From: DATMER01 sp963741305
Lineage (GTDB): Bacteria; Acidobacteriota; Thermoanaerobaculia; Multivoradales; UBA5704
Length of the DNA: 64,000 nt
Direction of reading: 5' to 3'
Assembly (NCBI GenBank): GCA_963741305.1
Contig: CAVUHL010000007.1
Coordinates: 84,782 to 148,781 of the forward strand
Within the stretch, counting starts at the first letter, position 1; each line of letters starts with the position of its first letter. This document shows positions 28,439 through 37,079 of this stretch, piece by piece. The notes below the pieces were generated by a model that was not told where the DNA came from, ran no database searches, and saw only the letters and a program-made list of their open reading frames with translations. A program made the position numbers and the translations under genes.

Positions 28439-30496
28439 CTAACGAGTTGGAGGAACCGGAGGCGGGCTCTCCGGAGTCTCAGGACCCCTGATGCCGCGTA
28501 CGAACCACTGCATCCAGGCAACGTCCTGGGTATCCCGCATGCGGAGATGAAGCGGTTGCTGGAGGTCGTGTCCCTCGCCCGGATAGCGAAGGAGCCGTGC
28601 GACGGTGCCGAACTTTCGCAGCGCGAAGAAGTAGTTCATGCTGTGGAATGGCGAAGTGGTGTCATCCTCATCGCCATGGTGAAGCAAGGTCGGTGTTCGC
28701 ACACGGTCGACGTACGTCAGGCTGCTGCGTTCGCGCCAGTGCTCGGGTTTCGTCCATGGGTTGCCGCCCAGGAACCAGAGCTCCATGTCGTAGCAGGCGG
28801 TTGCACCACACTCGGTCACCCAGTCGCTCACCATGGCGCCGAGGCTGGCGGCCTTGAACCGGGTGGTCTTGGTAAGGGTGTAGCCAGCGAGGATCGCGCC
28901 ATAGGACCAGCCATCGATCGCCAGCTTGTCCGGATCCGCGAGCTTCCGGGCGATCATGGCGTCGACGCCGGTCATGAGGTCGAGGCGATCACCGCCGCCG
29001 ATGTCGAACTTGTTGCCCCGCATAAACTCATCATCGTAGTTGCTCGAACCGCGAACGTTGGGCGAGAGCTGCGCATAGCCGAGCCCCGCGTATACCTGAT
29101 TTTTGATGGAGAACGAATTCAGCCAGGCACATCCCGGTCCGCAGGCCACATGAACGATCATGGGCCAAGGCTTGGAAAGGCCTGTCTCGCCCGGCGGCAG
29201 TTGCAGCAACCCCTCGATCGGCAGGCCGTCGAAGCTCGGCCACTGCACCCGCTGCATGGATCCAAGCGCGATCTCCTCCCGCACCCATGGATTCAAATCG
29301 GTGACGCGCCGCTGCCGGTCGGCGGACGCATCGGTCCTGCCGATGTAAATGTCAGGGGGCGTGATGGAGTCCGTATACACGTAAGCGAACGTGCGTCGAT
29401 CGTCGGACCATGACCCGACGCGGACGTTCCCTTCCGTCTCGACAAGTCGTCTGATCCGACCGGAAGCCACGTCGATCTGCACGGGAAAGCGGGTGGTGCC
29501 GTGCCCGCTGGGTACGAAGAGAGTGTTCCCGGCGGGCGAGAAGACCGGCGGCTGTGTGAACCTCCCGGTGTGATCTGGGGTGAGGTTTCGTGTCTCGCCA
29601 CTCGCCACGTCCACGCGCCAGAGATCACCGTTGCCGAGCTCCCAGCGGTCCAGGCGTACCGCCGAGAACAAAACGTATTTCCCGTCTGGCGAGAAGCGCG
29701 GATTGCTTTCCGGCGCCACGTTGTGGGTGAGCTGGTGACTCGATCCCGTCTTCAGATCGACCACGAAAAGCTCGGTCTTCCAGCGCGTGTTTCGCCCGTT
29801 GTCCGGCCTTGCCGCGACGATCGCGGCTCGTCCGTCCGGCGACAGATCCGCACTGTTGATCCACCAGTCGCGGTGGGTGACGCGAGTCAGCGTCTCCGTG
29901 CTGAGATCGTAACGCCAGAGATTCAGCCAGTGGTCTCGGATCTGCCCGTTGGAACCCTCGTCGACGAAGACGACGTCGGAATCGGCGCCGGGACCGGAAG
30001 GCGAGGCCTCCTGGCGAACGACCAGAAAGAACCTGCCGTCGCGAGAGAGTTGCCACGTGCCGTCCGGCCCCGGTCCGAGGTGGCTGTGCTGGATGGTGAC
30101 GGTGTCCTCGACACGCTGTTCGAAAAGCTCGCGGCTTCGCTGTGTCCCGTCAGTGACCCACCGAAGGAAGAAGACCGAGCGCGAGGTCGGCGCCCACATC
30201 GGCGATGCGTCGCCGTCGCGCAGGATCTCCCTCGGGGGGTGCGTGCCGTCCGTGGATGCGAGCCACGTCGACGAGCGCCGGGCGTTCTCCGCGAGGACGG
30301 CGCGTTCGACGGTGTAGAGCACCCATTGCCCGTCAGGCGAGAGAAGGGGCGTACTGGGCTCGAGGAAGCGGAACTGGTCGTCTACCGTCATCGGTCGCTT
30401 GAGCGGCTGAGCCGGCGCCGGAGGACCGGAGACCAGGAGCAGGAACCAAACCCCGAGAACGAAAATCCAGTGACCGTTGCGGGATGTGCTGAGCAA
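28439..30496 (-). CDS. Secreted S9 prolyl-oligopeptidase family serine peptidase (DPP IV-like)
   Basis: 685 residues, intact. Residues 1-28 are a signal peptide (hydrophobic Val-Leu-Gly-Val-Trp core, Ala-Gln end). Residues 30-420 form a WD40-like/TolB-type propeller with repeated Leu-Ser-Pro-Asp-Gly-x-x-x-Leu/Ile patterns. Residues 440-670 are an alpha/beta hydrolase: nucleophile Ser in Gly-Trp-Ser-Tyr-Gly (near 540), acid in His-His-Gly-Asp-Glu-Asp-Asp (near 625) and His in Gly-Glu-Gly-His-Asp (near 660), the order expected for S9. It should release dipeptides or cleave proline-containing peptides in the periplasm. An AraC-type gene lies directly upstream on the same strand. Confidence 0.9.
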   Translation of the reverse strand: MLSTSRNGHWIFVLGVWFLLLVSGPPAPAQPLKRPMTVDDQFRFLEPSTPLLSPDGQWVLYTVERAVLAENARRSSTWLASTDGTHPPREILRDGDASPMWAPTSRSVFFLRWVTDGTQRSRELFEQRVEDTVTIQHSHLGPGPDGTWQLSRDGRFFLVVRQEASPSGPGADSDVVFVDEGSNGQIRDHWLNLWRYDLSTETLTRVTHRDWWINSADLSPDGRAAIVAARPDNGRNTRWKTELFVVDLKTGSSHQLTHNVAPESNPRFSPDGKYVLFSAVRLDRWELGNGDLWRVDVASGETRNLTPDHTGRFTQPPVFSPAGNTLFVPSGHGTTRFPVQIDVASGRIRRLVETEGNVRVGSWSDDRRTFAYVYTDSITPPDIYIGRTDASADRQRRVTDLNPWVREEIALGSMQRVQWPSFDGLPIEGLLQLPPGETGLSKPWPMIVHVACGPGCAWLNSFSIKNQVYAGLGYAQLSPNVRGSSNYDDEFMRGNKFDIGGGDRLDLMTGVDAMIARKLADPDKLAIDGWSYGAILAGYTLTKTTRFKAASLGAMVSDWVTECGATACYDMELWFLGGNPWTKPEHWRERSSLTYVDRVRTPTLLHHGDEDDTTSPFHSMNYFFALRKFGTVARLLRYPGEGHDLQQPLHLRMRDTQDVAWMQWFVRGIRGPETPESPPPVPPTR

Positions 30497-30613
30497 GGCT
30501 TACCTCCTGCCGTGTCGACGACGAAGGCCAATATAGCTGCGAACCGCTGGACCGTCTTGTCGTTTCGAGCGTCTTGTCAGAAAACGAGATCGCTGGGTGG
30601 CGCCGGTCTCACT

Positions 30614-31498
30614 TCAGGAGGCGATCAGCTTGCGGTACTGGCCCGGCGTCATGCCGGTAACCCGCTTGAAGGCCTTCGTGAGCTGAGACTGGTCGGCGAA
30701 GCCGCTGTCCAATGAGACTTCGGCCAGGCTGGCGTTTCGGCTCCGGAGCAGCTCTGCCGCGTGGCGGATCCGGCACTGACGCAGGAAGTCACCCGGAGAG
30801 CCGCCGAACCTCCGCCGGAAGCAGCGGCTGAGATGCAGCGGATCGACATCGAGGGTCTCGGCGAGCTGCCGAACGGTGAGCCTGCTCCGGAAGCCATCCT
30901 GGATCAAGTCGTAGGCGCTGCCCAGCCAGGATTGCGTGCTCCTGCCGGCACGATCGGTCGCGCGTGCGGTATGAGCGAGCAGCTCGAGCGCAAGGCCCTC
31001 GATGACGATCGACGACACATCGTCGTGCGAGCGCAATTCGCGGTATAGCTTGGTGCCAAGGGTGGGTAGCTCTCCCGCCGTGAACGCCATGCCATGATCG
31101 ATCAGGCCCTCGTGGCCGCCTACCAGGGCCATCGTCTCTTCAGCGATCGAGATCGTGAGAAAACTCCCACCCCGCGAGTCAGGATGGAAACGATCACAGT
31201 GGGTGGTTCCGGCGGGATGGAAGAGCATCGTCGGGGGCCCGCAGATCTCCTCCGTGCCGCGCGCGCTGGTGATGTACCTGCCCCTCAGAATGAAGCAGAA
31301 GTGCGCGTGCGCATGCGAATGCTTGGCGATCGTCTCCTCTCTCCGGTCGACGATCTCCGACAGTGCGAAGCCCCTCACACTGACGGCGTGTCGACGCTCA
31401 CCGTTGAAGATGCCGAAAGGGAGTGGAGTGGGCTCGGTCTGATCGCCGAGAGCTCGTTGCGTCTTCACGTCACGGGGAGTATACCCTTCAATCGCCAA
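30614..31498 (-). CDS. AraC-family transcriptional regulator
   Basis: Up to 294 residues. The first codon at 31498 is a TTG overlapping the truA stop; a GTG at 31468 is an equally good start. The N-terminal cupin-like sensor is visible (His-Ala-His-Ala-His-Phe and a Leu-Phe-His-Pro-Ala-Gly-Thr-x-His-Cys motif near residue 105). The C-terminal 100 residues carry two helix-turn-helix units: Leu-Ala-Glu-Thr-Leu-Asp-Val-Asp-Pro-x-His-Leu-Ser-Arg-Cys-Phe-Arg-Arg, and the signature Ser-Gly-Phe-Ala-Asp-Gln-Ser-Gln-Leu-Thr-Lys-Ala-Phe-Lys-Arg-x-x-Gly. The S9 peptidase, 117 bases downstream, is a plausible target. Confidence 0.88.
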   Translation of the reverse strand: MAIEGYTPRDVKTQRALGDQTEPTPLPFGIFNGERRHAVSVRGFALSEIVDRREETIAKHSHAHAHFCFILRGRYITSARGTEEICGPPTMLFHPAGTTHCDRFHPDSRGGSFLTISIAEETMALVGGHEGLIDHGMAFTAGELPTLGTKLYRELRSHDDVSSIVIEGLALELLAHTARATDRAGRSTQSWLGSAYDLIQDGFRSRLTVRQLAETLDVDPLHLSRCFRRRFGGSPGDFLRQCRIRHAAELLRSRNASLAEVSLDSGFADQSQLTKAFKRVTGMTPGQYRKLIAS

Positions 31499-32282
31499 CC
31501 GGCACGGCAGCTAAAGGCTTACCCAGCGGCGGATCGCCGGGGTAGGCCACACGCTCCAGGAACAATCCGGAAGGCGGAGCCGTCCATTCGGCGGGAAGCC
31601 CCTTGCCGGATTTTGGAATCCTGGTTGCAATGAGGGCCTCGAAGGCGGGCAGGTCCAACTCTCCCGCTCCCACCTTCACCAGCGTGCCCACAACCCTGCG
31701 GACCATCTTCCACAGGAAGTGCGAGGCGCTGAGGCGGACGAGGATGAGGGCTCCGGCGGTCACGACCTCGGCTTTCTCGACGACCACGAGAGTGCTCGGC
31801 TGCTCTCCCGGCTTTTCGCAGAACAGGCGGAAGTCGTGCTTACCGGTGAGACGTGCAGCCGCCTGGGCCATGCGGGTCTCGTCCAGCGGGCGCTTGACCC
31901 ACCAGACGAAGCGCTTGGCCAGGGCCGTGCGGCGGCGGGAGATCTGGTAGAGGTAGGTGCGGGAGACGGCATCGTGCCGGGAGTGGAACCGGTCGGATGC
32001 CGGAGCCAGGGAGAGGAGGTGGACGTCCGGCGGCAGCCGGTCATTGACCTCGCGCCGGAAGGGCTCCGGGTCCACCGTGCCGGCCAGCCGCAAGTGCGCC
32101 ACCTGGGCCAGAGCATGGACCCCCGCGTCGGTCCGCCCCGAGCCGCCGAGCTCGCGCACCACGCCGCCCGACTCCTCCACCGCCCTGCGCAGTTCCCCCG
32201 CCACCGAGCGGGCATTTTTCTGCTCCTGCCATCCGTGGTACCGGGTGCCTTCGTACTCCAGGGTGAGGCGGTAGGTGGGCAT
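31488..32282 (-). CDS. truA: tRNA pseudouridine synthase A
   Basis: 264 residues, the standard length for TruA, which isomerises uridines 38-40 in the tRNA anticodon arm. The opening Tyr-x-Leu-Thr-Leu-Glu-Tyr-x-Gly-Thr-x-Tyr-x-Gly-Trp-Gln is diagnostic. The catalytic Asp is in Gly-Ser-Gly-Arg-Thr-Asp-Ala-Gly-Val-His-Ala near residue 52. The second half carries Tyr-Leu-Tyr-Gln-Ile, Gly-Lys-His-Asp-Phe and Phe-Leu-Trp-x-Met-Val-Arg-Arg. Its 3' end overlaps the AraC start by 11 bases. A housekeeping gene sitting directly beside a candidate defence pair. Confidence 0.96.
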   Translation of the reverse strand: MPTYRLTLEYEGTRYHGWQEQKNARSVAGELRRAVEESGGVVRELGGSGRTDAGVHALAQVAHLRLAGTVDPEPFRREVNDRLPPDVHLLSLAPASDRFHSRHDAVSRTYLYQISRRRTALAKRFVWWVKRPLDETRMAQAAARLTGKHDFRLFCEKPGEQPSTLVVVEKAEVVTAGALILVRLSASHFLWKMVRRVVGTLVKVGAGELDLPAFEALIATRIPKSGKGLPAEWTAPPSGLFLERVAYPGDPPLGKPLAAVPVGD

Positions 32283-32285
32283 AGG

Positions 32286-32823
32286 CTACTTCTCGAGGAA
32301 TTTCTCGACGAAATACCGGAGCGAGTCGTTGCGTCTCCGCGCTGTCTCCAGATCGAAACGCTCCAGCATTGCGCTCAACAGGGGAAGCCGGAATTCCCTC
32401 TTCTGATCCAAGGCCGCATTGAAAGCCTCCTTGGTGACTCCTTCGGTGCTCGCGCAGGTGACAATGCCGAGAGACCCGAAATCAGGGTCCTTGGGTAGGA
32501 TTCCGGCGCAGTACCAACTCTCGATTTCAGCTTTCACGATCTGCACGCGTTCCCCGGCGAGCTGCGGCCAGGCTCGCAAGGCCTCTCCCTTGGCGGCCGA
32601 AGCACAAGGAAACTGATCCAGATCTCGAATCAGGAGATACTCAGCTCCTGGAATTGCGTCTACGCTTCGAAGATAGGCCGCGATTTTGGATCTCTTCTCC
32701 GCGCTGAACTTCACGAAACGGACGTGATCGTAGTGTCTCTTCGAGGAGAGGCACGGCCACGGCATGCAGGAACCGCTCGTCGTCATCTCCCTCGACGAAC
32801 AGGAAGATCTGTCTATATGCCAT
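32286..32823 (-). CDS. TOPRIM-type nuclease partner of the AAA ATPase, one frameshift
   Basis: About 178 residues starting at ATG 32821-32823, inside the 3' end of the ATPase gene (11-base overlap). The N-terminus reads Ile-Phe-Leu-Phe-Val-Glu-Gly-Asp-Asp-Asp-Glu, the Glu motif of TOPRIM folds. After one indel near 32735 it continues Tyr-Leu-Leu-Ile-Arg-Asp-Leu-Asp-Gln-Phe-Pro, the Asp-x-Asp motif, then Lys-Ala-Glu-Ile-Glu-Ser-Trp-Tyr. This is the small-TOPRIM type that accompanies AAA ATPases in OLD-like, RloA/RloB-like and PARIS-like systems; which of these it belongs to cannot be settled by eye. It probably cuts nucleic acid when released or activated by the ATPase. Confidence 0.65.
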
Positions 32824-34051
32824 GACCTACGCCGAGGAGATCCTGAACGTACAGCTCGTCCACTCCAAGATCGTTCTCCAGAAAGACTTTCAACTCCTGG
32901 CTCTCGGCAGGGCGAACGATCCGGGAGAAACCGTTCTCGTTACGGTCCATCAAGAGGATGTCTTCGAGATCGACGTTCTTGACCACCTCGGGGTTATGCG
33001 TTGTGACAATCACTTGCTTGCTCTGAGAAGTGTCCTTCAACATCGCCACGACCTTGGAGATCAGATGGGGGTGAACGTGTCGTTCCGGCTCCTCGATGAT
33101 GGTGACCGCCGCCTTCTGGAAGTAGAGGGCGACCACGAGCGCTACCAGGTGAATCGTTCCGTCCGAGAGGAAAGAGGACGGAATGTAGTGGGGTTCCGAG
33201 AATCGTTCCTTGAGAGCGACCTGAAGCGAGCTGTCCGAAGGCTTCACGATCCTCAAGTCATCGACAAAGGGTAGCGCGTCCCTGAGTATCCTGACGAGCG
33301 CATCCTGCCTTCCTCTGTCTTGCAGAAGCGCCCTCAAGACAATAGCCAGATTGCTGCCATCCGGTTCGAGACTGACTCTTCCGCTCAGGGGGGAAGGTTT
33401 CTTGGGCATCTTGGGATCGAAATCGAAGACATCTATTTCCGTGGGAAGATCCGGCAGTGCCCAAGGCCCGATCCCGAGGATCGTTTTAGTAGGCGTAATT
33501 TTTTCACCTCTCCGAAGGAACCCCAGATCGGAGATTTGCTCGGGCGATACGCTGAAGCAGAGATCTTCATCCCGGCGAGAAATAGAGAGTTTGCCCTCTC
33601 CGGCTGCGCTGAATTCCTGCCTTGGACCCTCTCTCCAGAATCCACAGTAGTGAATCAACTCTTCCTTAAGGATCTTCAGATCTCGTTCCGGTCCAGACTG
33701 AAAAGCGAGATGGTATACCGACCGCAGAACGTCAGCATTGACGCCTCCTTCTGTCTCGTTGAAGCTCAGAGGAAAGCCCAACTCGAAATCGAAGGCCGCC
33801 TCGATGGATACAGGTCGCCCCGCTCCAATTCTCAGGTTGGTCAGGTACTCGATACCACCCTGAAGCGAAACCGCGTCTTCCAGTCCATACGTCGCCAGAT
33901 CGCGGAGAAACTTGAAAATCTCCAGGAAATTGGACTTGCCGGCGGCATTCCCGCCCACGACGACGTTGAGAGGACGTAGATCCACCTCCAACTCGTCGAA
34001 GCTCTTGAAGTTGCTGACTTTGATCCTGTTGACCGCCATGGAGGACTCCAT
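32813..34051 (-). CDS. AAA family ATPase (AAA_21/OLD-like, RecF-type P-loop)
   Basis: 412 residues from the first ATG, or 408 from ATG 34039, which has GGAG six bases upstream and is preferred. Opens Ile-Lys-Val-Ser-Asn-Phe-Lys-Ser-Phe, Walker A Gly-Gly-Asn-Ala-Ala-Gly-Lys-Ser-Asn near residue 30, a long insertion, then ABC-type signature Phe-Leu-Ser-Asp-Gly-Thr, Walker B Val-Thr-Ile-Ile-Glu-Glu-Pro-Glu near residue 320, and the switch His in Thr-Thr-His-Asn-Pro-Glu. The architecture is the ATPase half of OLD nucleases, with the TOPRIM half encoded separately by the overlapping downstream gene. A likely antiphage or DNA-repair pair. Confidence 0.85.
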   Translation of the reverse strand: MESSMAVNRIKVSNFKSFDELEVDLRPLNVVVGGNAAGKSNFLEIFKFLRDLATYGLEDAVSLQGGIEYLTNLRIGAGRPVSIEAAFDFELGFPLSFNETEGGVNADVLRSVYHLAFQSGPERDLKILKEELIHYCGFWREGPRQEFSAAGEGKLSISRRDEDLCFSVSPEQISDLGFLRRGEKITPTKTILGIGPWALPDLPTEIDVFDFDPKMPKKPSPLSGRVSLEPDGSNLAIVLRALLQDRGRQDALVRILRDALPFVDDLRIVKPSDSSLQVALKERFSEPHYIPSSFLSDGTIHLVALVVALYFQKAAVTIIEEPERHVHPHLISKVVAMLKDTSQSKQVIVTTHNPEVVKNVDLEDILLMDRNENGFSRIVRPAESQELKVFLENDLGVDELYVQDLLGVGHGI

Positions 34052-34225
34052 CCTGATTCCGGACTCGGACTCCCGAGATTCTAGTACCTATCCCCGGAAA
34101 TCTCCAAGGCCGTATCCAGCCGGTGCGGAGCGCCACAGGCTGCACGAGGATACAGCCAGAGCCCGAGACGTGCTAAAGTACCTTCCCCAGAACGCTGTCT
34201 TCAAATCCCATGGAGGATTTTTGCG

Positions 34226-34561
34226 ATGACTAAGCGAACGACCGTCGTGCTTCTTACCCTCGCCATCATGACCGTGCTCGCCCTGCCGCTGTGCAGCGCC
34301 GGCACCAAGGGCACCTGGACCGGCTGGATCACCGACGATAGCTGCGGCGCCAAGGGAGCCAATGCCGAGCACGCCAGCTGCGCCCACAAGTGCCTGGACA
34401 ACGGCGGCAAGCTGGTCTTCTACAACAGCGCGGACAAGAACATCTACAGCCTGGACAACCAGGACCTCGCCAAGGAGCACATTGGTCACGAGGTAAGCGT
34501 GACCGGCGAGGCCGACGGCAAGGCGATCAAGGTGGAGTCGATCGCCAAGGCCGGTGCCTGA
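34226..34561 (+). CDS. Small secreted Cys-containing protein
   Basis: 111 residues, ATG 34226 with GGAGG about nine bases upstream. Signal peptide of about 25 residues ending Cys-Ser-Ala-Gly. The mature domain has a Gly-Trp-Ile-Thr-Asp-Asp-Ser-Cys-Gly motif, Cys-Ala-His-Lys-Cys near residue 55 and a beta-rich C-terminus (Ile-Tyr-x-Leu-Asp-Asn-Gln-Asp, Gly-His-Glu-Val-Ser-Val-Thr-Gly). Proteins of this pattern are frequent in acidobacteria as unnamed exported OB-like domains. Function unknown. Confidence 0.7.
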   Translation: MTKRTTVVLLTLAIMTVLALPLCSAGTKGTWTGWITDDSCGAKGANAEHASCAHKCLDNGGKLVFYNSADKNIYSLDNQDLAKEHIGHEVSVTGEADGKAIKVESIAKAGA

Positions 34562-34594
34562 AGCGACCCCCTCCCAAGCCCTCATCACCCCAAA

Positions 34595-34637
34595 CCCCTC
34601 TTCTCCAGCCGCACTCCCACCTCCGGGAGAAGAGGGG
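34595..34637. terminator. Hairpin between convergent genes, probable bidirectional terminator
   Basis: Perfect 12-base arms CCCCTCTTCTCC and GGAGAAGAGGGG with a 19-base loop, placed between the stops of the small secreted protein (34561) and the M28 peptidase (34657, opposite strand). The stem is flanked by AAA on the left and CTT on the right, so T-runs are short. Confidence 0.55.
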
Positions 34638-34656
34638 CTTCAGGAAGTCGAGAGGC

Positions 34657-36987
34657 TCAGATTTTCACCTTCCGGCTCACCACCACGTTATCCCCTTCCT
34701 GGATGGGCGCGGCATCCTCGGGCCGGGCGTGGATCAGCGCTTGGCCCGCGGGTGGCAGCCCGTAGGAGCGGTCGAACACGTACCACTCCATGGGCTCCGT
34801 GGCTCCCAAGACGACCTCGAAAACCGTCCCTCCGGCCGGCAGGGTCAGGTTGGTGTAGAGGCGCCAGGGCCGGCCCATGCCCGGAGGTGGACCCGGACGC
34901 CGGCCATCGGCTTCGGGGATGGGATAACCGTCGACCGCCACCGACTCCGCACGCGCCGCGGCTGGGATGGCAAGGGTTCCTACCGGTGCTCCCCGGAGTG
35001 AGACCAGCTTGAGACTCAGATGGCGCTTGCCGCCGGAGGTGGAGTCCGCGAGGACCGTCAGAGTAGGCCCGGGGGTGGACAGGTTGGGTGCCGGAGCCAC
35101 GAAGGCCAGCAGAGAGGGCGGGAGCCATGGCAGCCCCGGCGCCGGCTGCCGCGCGAATTTGCCGGCTTCGCTCACGGGCTCAGGCAGAGGCGGCGGTCCC
35201 CAGGCCAGCCAGCGGGCTGTGCCTGTGTCCGCATCCTGATGGGCCTGGAGGACCAGGGTCCGCGGCGAATCCGGGGAAAATGGCGGCGTCACCATCGCCG
35301 TCACCGCGGCGAGCACAGCCACAACCGCAGCCGCAGCCGGCAGCCACTTCTGCCCCAGGGCGCCGGCGGATGCGGAAAGCGGCGTCAGGGTGCTGAAGAC
35401 GAAGGCCAGCAGCAGCGCCGCCACCATCAAGCCCGGCAATCCCATCCCCAGGTAGAGCGAGGCCAGGAGAGGGAACCAGAGGAGTCCCACCGCCAGCGCC
35501 GGAACAATCGCCACCAGGGCGGGTCCCCACGGAGCGAGGCCCAGCCCGCCGATCCCATACATCACGAGACCGCAGGCTCCCGCCACCAGCGCCGGGGCGA
35601 CGAAGAGATAGCTCACGCCCGGCAGCATCAGGCTGAGCAGGAGCCCGAGGAGAGCCCAGGCAGTCCAGACTCCGGCCCACAGACCCGCCGTGCCGCGGTT
35701 CCGGCCCAGCGCTCCGGCCAGGCCCAAGGTCACCGCCAGCGAAAGCAGCCAGAAGGCCAGGATCACCGGCAGCGGCCGGGCCACCCACGGCATCGGAAAT
35801 GCGCCTGCCAGCAGGGCCTGCAGTCCAAAAGCCAGCGCCAGCGTGAGCAGGGCCGCGGCCGGCGGCACCAGCAAGCCGAAGAACACGGATTTCCATACGG
35901 CAAGGCCACGCCGCACGGCCAGCCAGGCCGCGGCCAGGATCAGGAGCAGCGCCACCGCCGCCAGCACCGGGGTCATTCCCGCCGGCCACTGCACCACGGT
36001 CCGGTGGAGCACGTCGAAGAACACGGCGCCCCCCTGGGACGGATTCGCCAAGTCCGACTCCACGAGGCCCTGCACCGCCGCCAGGGCGTTGTCGCCGTGG
36101 TGTTGGAGGCTGGCGGGCGAGACGTTCGCGAAGTTGTCCAGCGGCCTGTGGTAATGGCTCGGATTCTCGATGAAGGCGAAATTGAGCCCGGGTACGCCCC
36201 GGCGTTTGAACACCGTCAGGTCGGTGTCATTGGGCAGGAACTGGTAGATGGTGGGGAACAGCGAACTGGTGAACGGCCGCGAAGCCCGGGCGGCGTAGGC
36301 GCGGACGAGCCAGGCGTCGTCACCGCTGGTTTCGAACATGAGGCTCGGACCCGCCGTGCCCCGGGCCTCCAGGTTCACTACCGCGCCGACCTGGGTAACC
36401 GCCGGATGCTTCTCTACGAAAGCCCGCGCTCCCAGCAGGCCTCCCTCCTCGCCGTCGTCGATCAGGAAGAACACGGAACGGCGCGGCGGCGGCCCGGTCT
36501 TGAGCACGCGGGCAACTTCCAGGACGGCCGCGACCCCCGCCAGGTCGTCCCCCACGCCGGGACCGGACGGCACGGAGTCGTAGTGGGCCACCAGCATCAC
36601 GGCCTTGCCTGCCTCGCGGCCCTGGAGGCGGGCCAGCACATTCCAAACCCTGCCGCAGCTCCCGCCGGGATGACAGGCGAAGCCCTCCTGCACCTCCGGC
36701 GCGTACCCCAGCCAGCGAAGATGGCCCAGCACCTTCTCCCGCACCCGGGCATTGGCCGGCGAGCCCACCGGATGCGGCGTGCCGTCCCCGACCAGCTCCC
36801 GCAACACCTCCCGCGCCCGGCCGGCCGAAAAATCCGTCAACGGCACCTCCTTCGGCTTCGGCTCCGGAGGGCTCCCCACGGAGACCACGATCGCCAGGAC
36901 CAGAGCGAGAAGCACCAAGGCGGCGACCACTCCCCAGACACTCCCTGAGTCCCCCGGTTCGACGACACTCCGATTTGGCTCCGCCAT
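34657..36987 (-). CDS. Membrane-anchored M28 aminopeptidase (ERMP1/Fxna-like)
   Basis: 776 residues, intact. One N-terminal TM (residues 18-38), then an M28 zinc peptidase domain to about 330. The two-metal ligands appear in order: His in Val-Ala-His-Tyr-Asp-Ser, Asp in Gly-Val-Gly-Asp-Asp-Leu-Ala-Gly, Glu pair in Asp-Asp-Gly-Glu-Glu-Gly-Gly, Glu in Val-Asn-Leu-Glu-Ala-Arg-Gly, and the final His in Ser-His-Tyr-His-Arg-Pro-Leu-Asp. Residues 360-620 hold about eight TM helices and the last 150 residues a soluble beta domain, the layout of eukaryotic ERMP1. It should trim N-terminal residues from peptides on the outer face of the membrane. Confidence 0.92.
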   Translation of the reverse strand: MAEPNRSVVEPGDSGSVWGVVAALVLLALVLAIVVSVGSPPEPKPKEVPLTDFSAGRAREVLRELVGDGTPHPVGSPANARVREKVLGHLRWLGYAPEVQEGFACHPGGSCGRVWNVLARLQGREAGKAVMLVAHYDSVPSGPGVGDDLAGVAAVLEVARVLKTGPPPRRSVFFLIDDGEEGGLLGARAFVEKHPAVTQVGAVVNLEARGTAGPSLMFETSGDDAWLVRAYAARASRPFTSSLFPTIYQFLPNDTDLTVFKRRGVPGLNFAFIENPSHYHRPLDNFANVSPASLQHHGDNALAAVQGLVESDLANPSQGGAVFFDVLHRTVVQWPAGMTPVLAAVALLLILAAAWLAVRRGLAVWKSVFFGLLVPPAAALLTLALAFGLQALLAGAFPMPWVARPLPVILAFWLLSLAVTLGLAGALGRNRGTAGLWAGVWTAWALLGLLLSLMLPGVSYLFVAPALVAGACGLVMYGIGGLGLAPWGPALVAIVPALAVGLLWFPLLASLYLGMGLPGLMVAALLLAFVFSTLTPLSASAGALGQKWLPAAAAVVAVLAAVTAMVTPPFSPDSPRTLVLQAHQDADTGTARWLAWGPPPLPEPVSEAGKFARQPAPGLPWLPPSLLAFVAPAPNLSTPGPTLTVLADSTSGGKRHLSLKLVSLRGAPVGTLAIPAAARAESVAVDGYPIPEADGRRPGPPPGMGRPWRLYTNLTLPAGGTVFEVVLGATEPMEWYVFDRSYGLPPAGQALIHARPEDAAPIQEGDNVVVSRKVKI

Positions 36988-37079
36988 GACGGTCTCCCTG
37001 GAAGAACGCGTTTCCGGACGGCGCGGATTCTAGCCGATCCATTGACGGCCCCCCACCCCCTTGACTACGCTCCTACTCA

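Noticed and set aside
35020..36948. 642-codon open frame on the plus strand
   Set aside because: It is antisense to the intact M28 peptidase, rich in Arg/His/Gln, with no ribosome site; a by-product of high G+C.
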